This document shows, piece after piece, positions 35,539 through 48,687 of a DNA stretch of 64,000 nt. Positions within the stretch are counted from its first letter, which is position 1; each line of letters begins with the position of its first letter. A program made the translations under genes and the position numbers. Source of the stretch: Eretmocerus hayati (Eukaryota; Arthropoda; Insecta; Hymenoptera; Aphelinidae); the NCBI GenBank assembly GCA_029851415.1, contig CM056743.1, forward strand, positions 66,680,186-66,744,185, written 5' to 3'. Below the pieces are notes generated by a model. The model did no database searches. It saw only the letters and a list, made by a program, of their open reading frames with translations, and was not told where the DNA came from.

Positions 35539-36283
35539 ACTTTTTGCTAAAAATGATCTCACAGGTGTGGCTCGAATATACTTCTATCTGAACTAATGCG
35601 CGCCAACCTGTGAGAAATCACTCCCCAAAGTACCCCCAAATACGTAGAAAACCGCCGGAGGCGAGCCTGGAGTCAGATGCGGTCTGGAGGTTCTATTTTA
35701 CGAGTCGAATATGGGCATCAATTTGTCTATTTGGACGCAGGTGAGCGTGAGAAGGATTTTACTCATTCTAGCTCACAAATGAGACGTGCGTCTAGGAAGA
35801 GGATTCACATATGTTTCTCCGACTCAAAATGACCATATCAACACGATCTGAGAGTCAGTTTGGTTCTAAAATATTGACACTTGCTCTCAGCCTAGAAACC
35901 ACTTCAGTTACACGTTCTTCATTGGAGTGGCTTCAGACGATGATTCGGAGCCTATCAGACCACAAAATCGTGTGTAGATGGTCATTTCGAGTCGGAAATA
36001 CATATTTGGATCCTTCCTCTAGCCGCACATCTCATTTGTGAGCTAGAATGGGTAAAATCCTTGTCACGCTCACCTGCGTCCAAATAGACGAGTTGGTGCC
36101 CATATTTCACTCGTGAAATGGGACCTGCAGACCACATCTGACTCCAGGCTCGCCTCCGAAAGTTTTTCTACATATTCGGGGGTACTTTGGGGAGTGATTT
36201 CCAACAGGTTGGCGCACATAAGTTCAGATGGGAGCATATTTGAGCCACACTTGGGAGATCATTTTGAGCAAAAAGCCGAAGAA
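35539..36283. mobile_element. Palindromic (fold-back) element, ~370-bp arms
   Basis: Left arm TTTTTGCTAAAAATGATCTCAC pairs with right arm GATCATTTTGAGCAAAAAG. Pairing continues through CACTCCCCAAAGTACCCCC, GGCGAGCCTGGAGTCAGATG and TCTATTTGGACGCAGGTGAG to a centre near 35910. There is no coding content. Target duplications were not resolved. Confidence 0.7.
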
Positions 36284-36600
36284 AGGTGTTTTAAATCGGC
36301 TGCATGAAATCGAGAATTGAATGGCCCACCCAGACTATTGTTCTAATTGATAATATTTGTATCGAAGAATAAATTGCAAAAAGATTCTTCTTGTACTATT
36401 TAAACATGATACTAACAGGAAACTTTTCTTGGAAAATTGCCCAGATTCCCCTGGTGACGGCCCTGGCTGGAATGCTCCGAAATGGCCCATATTGATATGT
36501 ATTAAAAAATTTGAGCCACTGTCCAACATCTAAGGTAGCCGAGTAACTTTTCACGGTTGACAAGGCCACCTCACTTTCGGATGTGGAGTATCTTTCGTTT
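36284..36600. other. No feature seen
   Basis: AT-rich spacer without recognisable structure. Confidence 0.35.
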
Positions 36601-37415
36601 TCGAGTTTATTTCATTTGATGGTTTTTATTTTTGTGTCGTTAGAGATAGGACGATCTGCTTCTGCAGTAATTTATTGAATGAAACCGATGATACAGTGAC
36701 GACAAAGTTCAATTATACTAATGAAGTGAGGGAGTGTTAGAGAATCAAAGGTTGTTAATCCGTTTATATTGAATATTTGACAGATCCAAATAGATTTGTA
36801 GATCTTCAAGATTTTTCGGAATGAATTCAAAGACTTGATTTGATTTTTATTTCTTTGGATCTTGACTCATATCGAGTGTGAGAATACGTATCACCTTTTA
36901 GTTTTCTATTTTTGTTCTATTTGGAGGGAAAATGGAACGATTCTTTGAAATTCGAACTTTTGAGAATATGGAGTGAAACGGTTCATGTCCATCTCAGATG
37001 CCTCTATTAGAAGGCGTAATTTTATATGTGTTAGTGGTTGGGAGAACTCTCAACCCGTTCATGATTTGAGTACTTTCATGAGATTGAGGAATCAATCATT
37101 CACGTTGAGGAACGATTTTGGTATCATAAAGAGCATTGAAAATGACTTTTGTGAATGAATCCAATACCACTTGATCAATGCAGTCGTGAGGGGAGTATTC
37201 GATTGATGTATTTTGATGATCTCTGATACGCGATTATCATAAGCAACTATTATAAATCCATCCATGAGAGAAGCTCATCACTTTTATACTATTTTGAAGT
37301 ATTTACGTTGGAAGATTTGAATTTACTGAGAAGTCTGTGATTCGATGGAATGACTTCAATTGATGATGATTCGCGAAAGATCATTACTATATCGTCGAGG
37401 TTGACGATACTTCCT
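36600..37415 (+). repeat. Dispersed repeat, copy 2 (direct repeat of 11940-13262)
   Basis: Matches 11940-13262 over its whole length but without the 505-bp transposon present there. The uninterrupted sequence near 36745-36760 (GTTGTTAATCCG) is the empty-site counterpart. Confidence 0.75.
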
Positions 37416-37873
37416 CCGTCAAGTGGTCATTTTCAGAGGAAATTTTCTTGGCTTTTCAATACAATTAGTTTCGAAAGTCTAAATTGTCTGTCCACTACGC
37501 ATGCGCAGTAAAGAGACAATTTCAAGCTGCCCAAAAAAATAGGTTAGCGAAAATTGGAAAGAACAGACCTTAGACGAAGATAAAGGGAATCGGGACCATT
37601 TTTTTTGAAAGATCACGGAATTTTACATGAAATATGTGATTTTCAGCAATTGAAGAGAATAGGCAACTGAGAAATTCACTGTCCAGTGATTTTTACACTT
37701 TTGCTCGTACAGGCCGACCATAAACTCAAAATCAACTTTCCAATAGCGATTTTAATAGGCTCTTCAGGGACCTTCGAAATGCCGTAAGCCGCAAGTCTCT
37801 ATCCGTGAGCAAACTCGACTTATTTGCATTCGAGTGAAAAGAACTGCTATAATTTAGAAAAATATATTTCACT
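37416..37873. other. No feature seen
   Basis: AT-rich spacer; minus-strand short frames have no recognisable motif. Confidence 0.3.
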
Positions 37874-38083
37874 TCATTTTCGAAAATTCTCGCCATGGGA
37901 CCGAAAAAATTTTTCGGGACGGGTCCCGAAATGAGTGGTGGGAGGTTCATATTTTGTACCAAAGAATTGAATGAAAATGTTAAAAGAAGGATCTGAGACA
38001 TGACCCTTTCTCGTTGGTCGCTTTCGTGTAGGACGACTCATATGTAGCCTGAGAAACTTTCGTAAAAGAATTTCACATGCCAT
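37874..38083 (-). pseudogene. Coding-like remnant shared with 62319-62519
   Basis: The minus-strand frame contains RPTRKRPTRKGHVSDP and FGTKYEPP, matching RSTRKRPTKEGNVSDP and YGTKLVYN at 62319-62519 on the same strand. Conservation is clearer in protein than in DNA, which suggests descent from one coding sequence, perhaps a transposon protein. Unrecognised. Confidence 0.4.
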
Positions 38084-38439
38084 TCATGACGGAGAACTGG
38101 GACGACTGCTTTCATTAAACAAATTCGATAGATGATTCCGATCGATTCGGGGAATTCACCGTATAGGTACTCATGAATGATATCATGTATACGCTGTTTG
38201 ATGTGACTGTAATTCAGAGATGTAGACGGTGGTGTTCAAGGCACATGAGCTTGAGCGAGAGAATCTTCCTACGTGAATTGAGTGTTGATATAAACCATGA
38301 ATCTTCTCGACTTTTGTCTTGAAACTACTAAGAGAAAGTTTTTGTAGGATATACAACACTCCAACAACTCAGTATCGTATTCCGGGAGGCACGTTTGATA
38401 GACTCAAGGTGCAGGTTTCGAATGTTTTGTTCTTACTCT

Positions 38440-38960
38440 CCATCATAAGGGGGATATGAACACATTGTTTCAACTTCCAATTGTTGGTCGGTATTCCAGT
38501 GAGAAGCTATGGAGAATATTCGAATCTCGAGAGTGAGTAAAATGAGTTCCCAAATGTGATGGTATTGCGAATTTTCTTATGTTTACACAGTATACGACTG
38601 AAATTTGAACGAAATAATACTCTAGTATACTCCGAAAATTGAAATTAGACACATGAGTCACGAACCGATTCTGGAGATTCCCGTCAAAATTCGGAGAAAT
38701 TAATGATGAACTTCTTCCCAGAGTCGATTGAGGCAGAATATCATCTCTAACAGCCACTAAACAATAATCGAAGTTGAATCTATTAGACTGAAATTACTCC
38801 AGGAATGTTCCAAGTGTCAAGTTCCGCACTTTTGGTTCGAGACCAGATACTTCGGCTTGAAAATGAGTGGCACCTCTTTTTTCACATGTTTTCAAGGTCT
38901 GAAAACCATATGAATTCATTCCAAATGTGTGCGATGAAATTCATTTCTTTATTTCAGAAG
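38440..38960 (-). repeat. Dispersed repeat, copy 2 (inverted relative to 8990-9510)
   Basis: The reverse complement of this region matches 8990-9510 from CATCGCACACATTTGG through GCAATACCATCACATTTGGG and CAACAATTGGAAGTTGAAAC. It could be a decayed transposon portion of unknown type. Confidence 0.6.
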
Positions 38961-39169
38961 CTCATTAGTGAGAAGTTTTGCAGAAACCCTCATATACGAG
39001 TTTTCCCCTTTGGAAGTGGTTATTTTCTAATGGAAACTGTTGGCAGTCTGAGGTTTGAGATAACAGACATTCTAAAAGCTATATCTGTGGAAGAACTTGT
39101 AACAGTTTCATAATTAAACTAAACGGAATTTCATACCAAACATAATTCCAGTTGATTTTTCATAGCATT

Positions 39170-39690
39170 TTGAGGAACTAATACGCCTCTCAGGGGCACT
39201 AGTTCGATATTACGCAACTAGTGCGAGAAGTTAATAATCAGGCACACTTTGGAACTTCTCGCATAGCCAGAAGTTTCAAAATGTGAGTGAATGTTACTTC
39301 TCGCGCGAGTTGCCAACGTGTGCGGAAACTTCTCGCACGTGTTGCGTAAATTATTTTTCGCAACTGTGCGCGAAGTTGTAATTGAACGCACCACTGCCCG
39401 AGCGAGATTATCAAAAACGAAGTTTTGAAGAGAGACAGAATTCAGAAGGTTGATGTGACATCATATTCCGGAACTGTGCGTGAATGGAAATTCATTAGAG
39501 CAAGAAGTTACATTCACGTCCTCTCCACTAGTGCGTGAATGTAAAACTATGCGAGAAGTCATTTCCGCATTACTCCTCGCCCTGTAAATAATCAAGACAA
39601 GTCTCATTCTCTCACGACTTCGCGCACACAGTTGCAGAGAATTTTTATGCGATTTTCCGATGTTTGAGTGCTTACAAAATTGCATTAGAT
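39170..39690. repeat. Cluster of GCGAGAAGTT / AACTTCTCGC inverted motifs
   Basis: AGTGCGAGAAGTT, AACTTCTCGC and close variants occur at 39211, 39255, 39296, 39334, 39363 (diverged) and 39550, on both strands. AACTTCTCGCACGTGTTGCG (39329) can pair with CGCAACTGTGCGCGAAGTTG (39358). The origin is unknown; a decayed MITE cluster is possible. Confidence 0.4.
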
Positions 39691-41311
39691 AGTATTCGCG
39701 CCTCGATTATGACGTTCCCCGTTCCCGAGCGATTATTCCGACCCTCGCCTGCGGCTCGGGCCAAAAACAAACCGTTCAGAAGCGAGCTACAACCTCATAA
39801 TCTCGGTTTGAAATCTACTATTTTGGCATAGTGCGACTAGACGGACATTTTTCTCCTCGGCTCAAATCACGAAATTGTCGTTTAGTCGCCCTGGTACCAA
39901 AAAATAGTAATATGCCCCTCGCTCGTCGGGCCGTCTTGGGGCACTGAAGATCTTTTACCCTCGTTACACTCGAAGGAAACTGATTCCCTTGCTCCAAGAC
40001 AGCCTAATCTCGCATCAGTGCATAATGTACTACTAGCGGTAATGCCTTGCTCGCTAACGCTCGCTCGGCTTCACTCTATTCGGTGCGTTCGATTTTTTGA
40101 AAATTTCTGAATTCTTCAATTCAGAGATCTTCATAGAGTCACAATAGGATAATATTTCGTCAAATAGAATTGGAGGGATATGGTATGGGGTTGCTCATGT
40201 TTGATCGGTATAACAGATTTCTCCATTGGTCGAAGCCTGATTATAGCAAGTGAGCCCCAAAAAGCCGCTTCCTGAAGGAGAAAGTTACCAAACTCTTGAT
40301 AATCGTGGGATTTTGGTCTCAAATGGTAGGTAGTTTATCTAGTTTGAGTTCGCAGGAGGTTTTTTGATAAATATCTGATAGAACTTATGAATAAATGATA
40401 GAAATATAAATTTCTTCGTGTTTTTTTCTTTTTTTCTGTCATAAGTCGGAAGAGATCGATTTTTTGAGGAAATTTGTAGGGGAATATTTGGTAGATCATC
40501 AATTGATACACAATAATGATTCCCTCACTTGTCCTCGAAAAATGACATTCTTCACGAGTTATTTTTCATCGAAGTTATAATCGAATTTTCAATGTCTAAT
40601 TCATTCTTTAATTTCATCTTCTAGACTATGGAAAAAGTGACATAAATTTGTAAAATCGACTTCACGAGTCATTATACGGAACATAAGATGACTTCTTTGA
40701 AGTACATCGTTATTTTTTAACAGATGTTTCTACAATGTATTCTAACTCAGGCTCTTATCTGTTCTATCATCTTTTTCCGAACAATTTCCTTCATCTTGAG
40801 GGTGAGTGCGCGTCCAATTCTAGAGTCTAGCCTCAAAATTCAAAGGGGGCTGAAGAACCACATTGAAAAGAATTCTTCTGAGTTGAGAACGATAGTGCAG
40901 TCGGTTTCTCAAAGAATCAGTTAGATGTCCCCATCATTTTCTGGATCGCACCCTAAAATGATCTTGCAAAAGGCCTGAAAATGTGCTGTTTATCGAACAG
41001 AAATTACAACATCTCAATTAATGAGCTCTAGAATGGAAACATTCTCGTGTCTTCCTTAACACTACCTGCTGAGGGAGAAAACCGAAACAAATCCATGACA
41101 ATTCATCTGTATTGCAGAAGTTGACATCAGTAGAGTGTGATTTGTACAGTGCTTGAAATCATCCTAATATCCACATTAGGGCATGAAATGATAATCCTGT
41201 CTTTGCCAATGAAATGCCCAATTCGAGACAGTTCTGGCAAGCATCTGCTTGGGAAGGGCAGCTGTGTGGCTATAGATACATATATATAGTCACCCAGTTT
41301 CCCAAAAAATC
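39691..41311. other. Unassigned spacer with GC-rich CTCGC...GGCTCGG motifs
   Basis: 39700-40090 is GC-rich, contains CCCTCGCCTGCGGCTCGGGC (39738) and CCCCTCGCTCGTCGGGCC (39916), and may be a MITE. From 40100 to 41311 the sequence is AT-rich without recognisable genes. Confidence 0.35.
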
Positions 41312-44300
41312 GCCGACGTCGCACTATCTCTTCAAAAACCCAACTGTGCTAGTAAATCCGCTCCAATCGGCTTCATCAGCTATCGGGATGTTTCAAACGG
41401 CATTGTCTTCGAAATTTTCTCAGCTACACGATACGCCCGCCCTTTTTTGCCCTAAACTCGAGAGGGAGGGGTAGGGGCGATAAACGCCCCCCCCCCAAAA
41501 AACAAAGATATTTTCCCGAAACAAAACATACACGTGACGAGTCCCTCGTTCTACTGCCAACTTGAATACACTTGGAGTACATTCTAGGACCCTATAGTTG
41601 AATTTAAGGCCCATCGTCGAACTCGGAAATCACTGCTATGAATTCAAAGAGCAATTTTTAGCCAGAAACATGTTCTACACACTGTATATTCAACCAAAAT
41701 CGTTGATTCTGAGTCAATGAACGTTCTTCTGCCTCCTGAGAAACAATAGCGATGAATTTTGGGATTATTTAACGAGATTTTCAGCTAACTTTCGAATTCA
41801 GAAATTGCTGTTGACATTGATGCGATACGATTTGAGCTAAGAACGGTTGAAAATGCCTTACCGCCTGATCAAAATCATGGATTTTAGCTCGGATTTTCTA
41901 CTACTGCCAGCTCAAAAACACTTGGGTGCTCTCTAAAATGACTGAACATGACTATGACATCAATCCTGAGTCTCAAGCTTACTGCAGGATGATTTATGGC
42001 CGATATCAGGTCAGAAAAATTAGAAAAAATTTGACGTTTGGGGAAAAATATGAATTTTAGATGGAGGAGAACTCTACTGCCAACAAGTTAAGGCTTGACG
42101 TACATTCCAGTCCTCCCTCACGGAATTTCAAGCTCAAGCCCAAAACTGGGAATTACTGCTGAGACCTCTGAGATCGATTCTGAGGCAAAAGCGTGGGATG
42201 AATCGAGCAAATTTATGCGTCATTATGTATCATGGGTTGGAAACCGCTCTACTGCTACATGAAAAATGGTCACATCACAATCCAGGGTTATTCAACAAAA
42301 TTTTAAGCAAAATCGAGATCTGGGGATAGCTTCTGAGGATACTGGGATCGATTCCAATGCGGCATGTGCCAGGAGTGTGTCACTAGCGTTGCAAATCATC
42401 CCGATTCGCCGATTTTAGCTCAGAATTCCTATTGCTGCCAGCTTAGAAATACTTGGAGTATACTGTGTGATCACTCGGCGAGATTTTGACACTTATACCG
42501 AGTCCGAGAACTGCTGCAGTGAGATTCAATACCGGTATTGGGTCGAAGAAGGCAGACAGATACGGCACTTTTGGCGCAAAATGATGATATTTAGGTGAAT
42601 AGAAGAAGTACTGCCAACTAATCAACAATTGAGAATAATTTCAGATCTCACTGACAGAATATTGCGCCCAATCTCACACCCGAGACTCGCTGCTAAGAGC
42701 ACTGAGATCAATCCTTATACAGCAGCATTTCAGGGAGGTAGAGAATTCTCGCATAATCGTGGATTATAGGGAAATCGTCCTACTGCCACCTGAACAGCAA
42801 TCGAGATACATTTTGGGATCATTTGACGTGATTTTGAACAGAACCCCGATTCTTTATATATCTGCTGAGAGCTTTGAGATCGATTCTGAGGCAGAAATTG
42901 CGAAGTGGCACTAGAAATGAACCAGATCTAATGATCCTAACTCCCAATAAGTACTACTGATACCCCAAGAATAGCTACAGTGGAATCTAGGATCACAGAC
43001 GGAAATTTCAAGCCAAATCCTGCATCTGAAAATTGCTGCAGAGAAATTGCAGATGCATATTGAGCTCAGTATTGTCGTAAATTACAGTCGATCTGATGAG
43101 GAATAGTGGGACTTATTTCTTCAATTTTACTACTGCCAAGGTAAGTATTATTCTATCTCGTTCCAAGTCAAAAAGTGAATATTCTGAGCCCGGTGTCATG
43201 CCCCCGATTCACTGCAGTGTGATCTGCAATCAAGATTGGGTCGAAACATCGGAAATCCATGGGGATACCACGGAGAATGACGAGTTTCAGGAGGGAAACC
43301 ATACTACTGCCGACTCGAGAACGATCTTATCGAGTTCCAAATTCGCCAATGAATTTTTTGGGCCCATTCCCGTGTCTGAGAACCAATGCAAAACGATCGG
43401 AAACCAATATTTGGGCCAGAGTACTCGCAAATCAGCGCGGGTTTTATGGAAGATGATGGATTCCAGGGCGTAAATCCTACTCCTGCCAACCTAAGGATGG
43501 ATCCAGGACAGTCTGACTTCCGGTACAAGTATTTTGGGCCCGGTCTCGTGTCTGACGCTCACTGCAGTGCGATCTGCGATCGGTATTGGGCCCAGAATTG
43601 TGGGAAACTTCTGCGGATTCTACAGAGAATGACGGTCCCTCGGGGGTAAATCGTACTACTGCCGGTTTCATAAGGAATCCAATACATTTTTCAATCGACT
43701 AGGAACATTATAAACCGAGCCTCGTCGCTCAGGATCTTTGCAGTGCGATTTAAAACCCGAATTGGGCCCCGAAACGTCGGAAATCCGTGCGGATTCCACG
43801 GGAGATGATGGGGTTCAGAATTGAAATCGTAATACTGCCAAACCGCGAGCGATCCCATCGGATTCCATGTTTGTCAGTGAATATTTTGGGCCCAGTCTCA
43901 TGTCTCAGAGTTACTGCATTGCGATCTGAGATCGGTATTGGGCCCAGAAGCAATTGAAATAATCACAAATCGTATTCGGAATCATGAATTCTAGGGGGTA
44001 AATCCTACTCCTGTCAACTCAGTGAGGAATCCAGTTGATTTCGGGATTGACTAGGAATATTTCGAGCTCAGTCCCGTCACCCAGATCCACTGCAGTGCGA
44101 TGTAAAACCAGTATTGGGCCCCGGATCGTCGAAAATCCGTGCGGATCCCACGGAAAATGATCCATCTTAGGATGGAAGTCGTACTACTGTGACCCTCAGA
44201 AGCGACCCAGCACATTTCGAATTAGAAGAGAAATATTTTGGGCCCAGTCCCGTCACTCGGATCCACTGCAGTGCGAACTGCGATCGGTATTGGGCCCAGA

Positions 44301-44587
44301 ATCGTCGGAAACTTCTGCGAATCCTACAGGAAATGACGATTTCTAAGGGGTGAATTGTACTACTGCCAACTGGATGATGAATTCAGTACATTCCGGGAAG
44401 GACAAGGAATATTTTGGGCCCGGTCGCATGTCTCAGAGTTACTGCAGTATGAACTGAGATGAGTATTGGGCCCAGAATCATCGGTAACTTCTGCAAATCC
44501 CACAGAAAATGACAATTCCTAGGCCGTGAATCGTACTACTGCGACCCTTAAGGCGATGCAGTCACCGTTCACTGTGCACGCTGAAAG

Positions 44588-44724
44588 TTATTCGCACTTT
44601 TATCAAATTCGCTGGCGATTTGGGTGGAACGACGAGAAGACCCGCGTTTATTATCATCTAACTAGAGTTCGTCTTCTCATCGTTCCGCCCAAATCGCAAG
44701 AGAATCGGATAAAAGTGTGAATTA
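44588..44724. repeat. Nested hairpin at the palindrome centre, left copy
   Basis: TTATTCGCACTTTTATC...GGCGATTTGGGTGGAACGA pairs with TCGTTCCGCCCAAATCGC...GGATAAAAGTGTGAATTA, so this 137-bp segment is an inverted repeat of its own. Its mirror copy is at 44768-44903. Confidence 0.8.
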
Positions 44725-44767
44725 CAAAGTCCCTATATTATAGGTTAGGAAGTGTCCGCTTTCGAGC

Positions 44768-44903
44768 TATTCGCACTTTTCTCCAGTTCTCTTGCGATTT
44801 GAGCCAAAAGGAGAGAAGACGAACTCTAGCTAGATGATAATGAACGCGGGTCTTTTCGTCATTTCACCCAAATCGCCAGCAAGTTTGATAGAAGTGCGAA
44901 TAA
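44768..44903. repeat. Nested hairpin at the palindrome centre, right copy
   Basis: Reverse complement of 44588-44724 with a few differences (TATTCGCACTTTTCTCC ... AGAAGTGCGAATAA). The centre is therefore a palindrome of two palindromes. Confidence 0.8.
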
Positions 44904-47900
44904 CTTCCAGCGTGCACGGTGACCGCATCGATCAAGGGTCGCGGTAGTACGATCCCTAGGAATCGTCATTTTCTGTGGTATTTGCAGAAGTTTCCGACGA
45001 TTCTGGGCCCAATACCAATCGCAGTTCGCACTGCAATGACTCTGAGCCACGGGACTGGGCCCAAAATAATTATAATCAATCTCAGGATGTACTGGATTCA
45101 TCATCCAGTTGGCAGTAGAACGATTCACCCCCTAGGGGCGTCGTTTTCTGTAGGATTCGCAGGAGTTTTCGACGATTCTGGGTCCAATGCCAATCGCAGA
45201 TCGCACTGCAGTGGATCTGAGTGACGGGACTGAGCCCAAAATATTTCTCTCTTAATTCAAGATGTGCTGGGTCGCCTTTGAGGGTCGCAGTTGTACGATT
45301 TCCATCCTAAGATGGATCATTTTCCGTGGGATCCGCACGGATTTTCGACGATCCGGGGCCCAATACTGGTTTTACATCGCACTGCAGTGGGCCTGGGGGA
45401 CGAGACTGAGCTCAAAATATTCCTAGTCAATCTCGAAATCAACTAGATTACTCATTGAGTTGGCAGGAGTAGGATTTACCCCCTAGAATTCATGATTCTG
45501 AATACGATTTGTGATTATTTCCATTGCTTCTGGGCCCCATACCGATCTTAGATCGCACTGCAGTAACACTGAGACGTGGGACCGGGCCCAAAATATTCCT
45601 CGTCAATCCCGGAATGTACTGAATTCATCATCCAGTTGGCAGTAGTACGATTCACCCCCTAGGAATCGTCATTTTCTGTAGGATTCGCAGAAGTTTCCGA
45701 CAATTCTGGGCCCAATACCGATCGCAGTTCGCACTGCAGTGGATCTGAGTGACGGGACTGAGCCCAAAATATTTCTCTTCTAATTCGAAATGTGTTGGGT
45801 CGCTTTTGAGGGTCGCAGTTGTACGATTTCCATCCTAAGATGGATCATTTTCCGTGGGATCCGCACGGATTTTCGACGATCCGGGGCCCAATACTGGTTT
45901 TACATCGCACTGCAGTGGACCTGGGTGACGGGACTGAGCTCAAAATATTTCTACTCAATCTCGAAATCAACTGGATTCCTCATTGTGTTGGCAGGAGTAG
46001 GATTTACCCCCAGAATCCATGATTCTGAATACGATTTGAGATTATTTCCATTGCTTCTTGGCCCAATACCGATCTCAGATCGCAATGCAGTAACTCTGAG
46101 ACATGGAACTGGGCCCAATCATTCACTGACAAACATGGAATCCGATGGGATCGCTCGTGGTTTGGCAGTATTACGATTTCCGTTCTGAACCCCATCATTT
46201 TCCGTGGAATCCGCACGGATTTCCGACGTTTCGGGGCCCAATTCGGGTTTTAAATCGCACTGCAGTGATTCTGAGCGACGAGGCTCAGCTTATAACGTTC
46301 CTAGTCGATTCGAAAATGTATTGGATTCCTGATAAAACCGGCAGTAGTACGATTTAATCCCTCCTGAACCCCATCATTTTCCGTGGAATCCGCACGAATT
46401 TCCGACGTTTCGGGGCCCAATTCAGGTTTTAAGTCGCACTGCAGTGATTCTGAGCGACGAGGTTCAGCTTATAACGTTCCTAGTCGATTCGAAAATGTAT
46501 TGGATTCCTGATAAAACCGGCAGTAGTACGATTTAATCCCTCCTGAAACTCGTCATTCTCCGTGGGATCCGCACGGATTCCCGATGATTCCGGGCCAATC
46601 TTGATTGCAGATCACACTGCAGTGATTCGGGGGCATGACAGCGAGCTCAAAATATTCACTTTTCGACTTGTAACGAGATGGAATAGTACTTACCTTGACA
46701 TTAGTAAAATTGAAGAAAAAGATTCTACTATTCCTCATCAGATCGACTGTAATTCACGACAATACTGAGCTCAATATGCATCTGAAATTTCTCTGCAGCA
46801 ATTTTCACATGCAGGATTTGGCTAGGAATTCCCGTCTGTGATCCTAGATTTCACTGTAGCTATTCTTGGGGTAGCAGTAGTATTTATTGTGAGTTAGAAT
46901 CAATAGATCTGGTTCATTTCTAGTGCCACTTCGCAATTTCTGCCTCAGAATCGATCTCAAAGCTCTCAGCAGATATATGAGGAATCGGGGTTCTGTTCAA
47001 AATCACGTCAAATGATCCCAAAATGTATCTCGATTGCTGTTCAGGTGGCACTAGGACGATTTCCGCCCTATAATCCACAATTATGCGAGAATTCTCTACC
47101 TTCCTGAAATGCTGCTGTATAAGGATTGATCGCAGTGCTCTTAGCAGCGAGTCTCGGGTGTGAGATTGGGCGCAATATTCTGTCAGTGAGATCTAGAATT
47201 ATTCTCAATTGTTGATTAGTTGGTAGTACTTCTTCTATTCACCGGGATTGAATCTCACTGCAGCCGTTCTTGGCCTCGGTATCGGTGTCAAAATCTCGCC
47301 GAGTGATCACAGAGTATACTCCAAGTATTTCTAAGCTGCCAGCAAAAGGAATCCCGAGCCAAAATCGGCGAACCGGGATGATTTGCAACGCTAGTGACAC
47401 ACTCCTGGAACATGCCGTATTGGAATCGATCCCAGTACTCTTAGAAGCTATCCCCAGATCTCAGATTTTGCTTAAAATTTTGTTGAATAACTCCCGGATT
47501 GTGATGTGACCATTTTTCATGTGGCAGTAGAGCGGTTTCCAGCCTATGATTCATAATTACGCATGAATTTGCTCGATTCATCCCACGCTTTTGGCTCAGA
47601 ATCGATCTCAGAGGTCTCAGCAGCGATTCCCAGTTTCGGGCTTGAGCTTGAAATTCCCTGAGGGAGGACTGGAATGTACGTCAAGCCTCAACTTGTTGGC
47701 AGTAGAATTCTCCTCCATCTAAAATTCATATTTTTTCCCAAACGTCAAATTTTTTCCTAATTTTTCTGGCCTGATATCGGCCATAAATCATCCTGCAGTA
47801 AGTTTGAGACTCAGGATTGACGTCAAAATCATGTTCAGTTATTTCAGAGTGCACTCCAAGTGTTTTTGAGCTGGCAGTAGTAGAAAATCCGAGCTAAAAT

Positions 47901-48687
47901 CCATGACTTTGATCAGGCGGTAAGGCATTTTCAACCGTTTTTAGCTCAAATCGCATCGCATCCATGTCAACAGCAATTTCTGAATTCGAGAGTTAGCTGA
48001 AAATCTCGTAAAATAGTCCCAAAATTCATCGCTATTGTTTTTCAGGAGGCAGAAGTACGTTCATTGACTCAGAATCAACGATTTTGGTCGAATATACAGT
48101 GTGTAAAACATGTTTCTGGCTAAAAATCGCTCTTTGAATTCATAGCAGTGATTTCCGAGTTCGACGATGGGCCTAAAATTCAACTATAGGGTCCTAGAAT
48201 GTTCTCCAAGTGTATTCAAGTTGGCAGTAGAACGAGGGACTCGTCACGTGTATGTTTTGTTTCGGGAAAATATCTTTGTTTTTTTGGGGGGGGGGGCGTT
48301 TATCGCCCCTACCCCTCCCCCTCGAGTTTAGGGCAAAAGAGGGTGGGCGCATCGTATAGCTGAGAAAATTTCGAAGAGAATGCTGTTCGAAACATACCGA
48401 TAGCTGATGAAGCCGATTGAAGCGGATTTACTAGCAAAGTTGAGTTTTTGAAAAGATAGTGCGTCGCCTGGAGAGACCATATCATAGAGCAAGAACATAT
48501 GGAGCGTCAGTTCGTCTGAACCTACCGCAAGAGGAGGTCGATGCACTCCAGAGTGGAACAGAAATTTTTTCAGTATAATCCCAGGAATCGAAAGCAGGTT
48601 CGAGGATCATTAGATTGCAGCACTGGTGAGTCATCAAAATAACACTTTCCTAATAAAATACTCATTTATGAAAAACGTTCACCCTTT

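Larger units (their letters stand above)
41312..48480. mobile_element. Giant ~7.2-kb palindrome of ~175-bp satellite-like units (fold-back element)
   Basis: The arms 41312-44724 and 44768-48480 are reverse complements around a 43-bp loop (44725-44767). In the left arm CTACTGCC-type anchors recur about every 173-178 bp from 41557 to 44534, about 18 units; the right arm mirrors them with GGCAGTAG. The outer 1.4 kb of each arm holds more diverged units and the inner part more alike ones (GGGCCCAATACCGATC core). C- or G-tracts lie just inside both termini (41488, 48288). The ends (GCACTATCT...AGATAGTGCG) resemble the end of the arm at 540-2910. No transposase is present. Confidence 0.85.

Noticed and set aside
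35158..35550. 130-codon plus-strand frame as a gene
   Set aside because: It runs into the arm of the palindrome at 35539 and has no recognised domain.
41312..48480. Many 60-130 codon open frames on both strands
   Set aside because: They mirror each other in the palindrome and follow the 175-bp unit; none has a recognisable domain or is kept in phase along the units.
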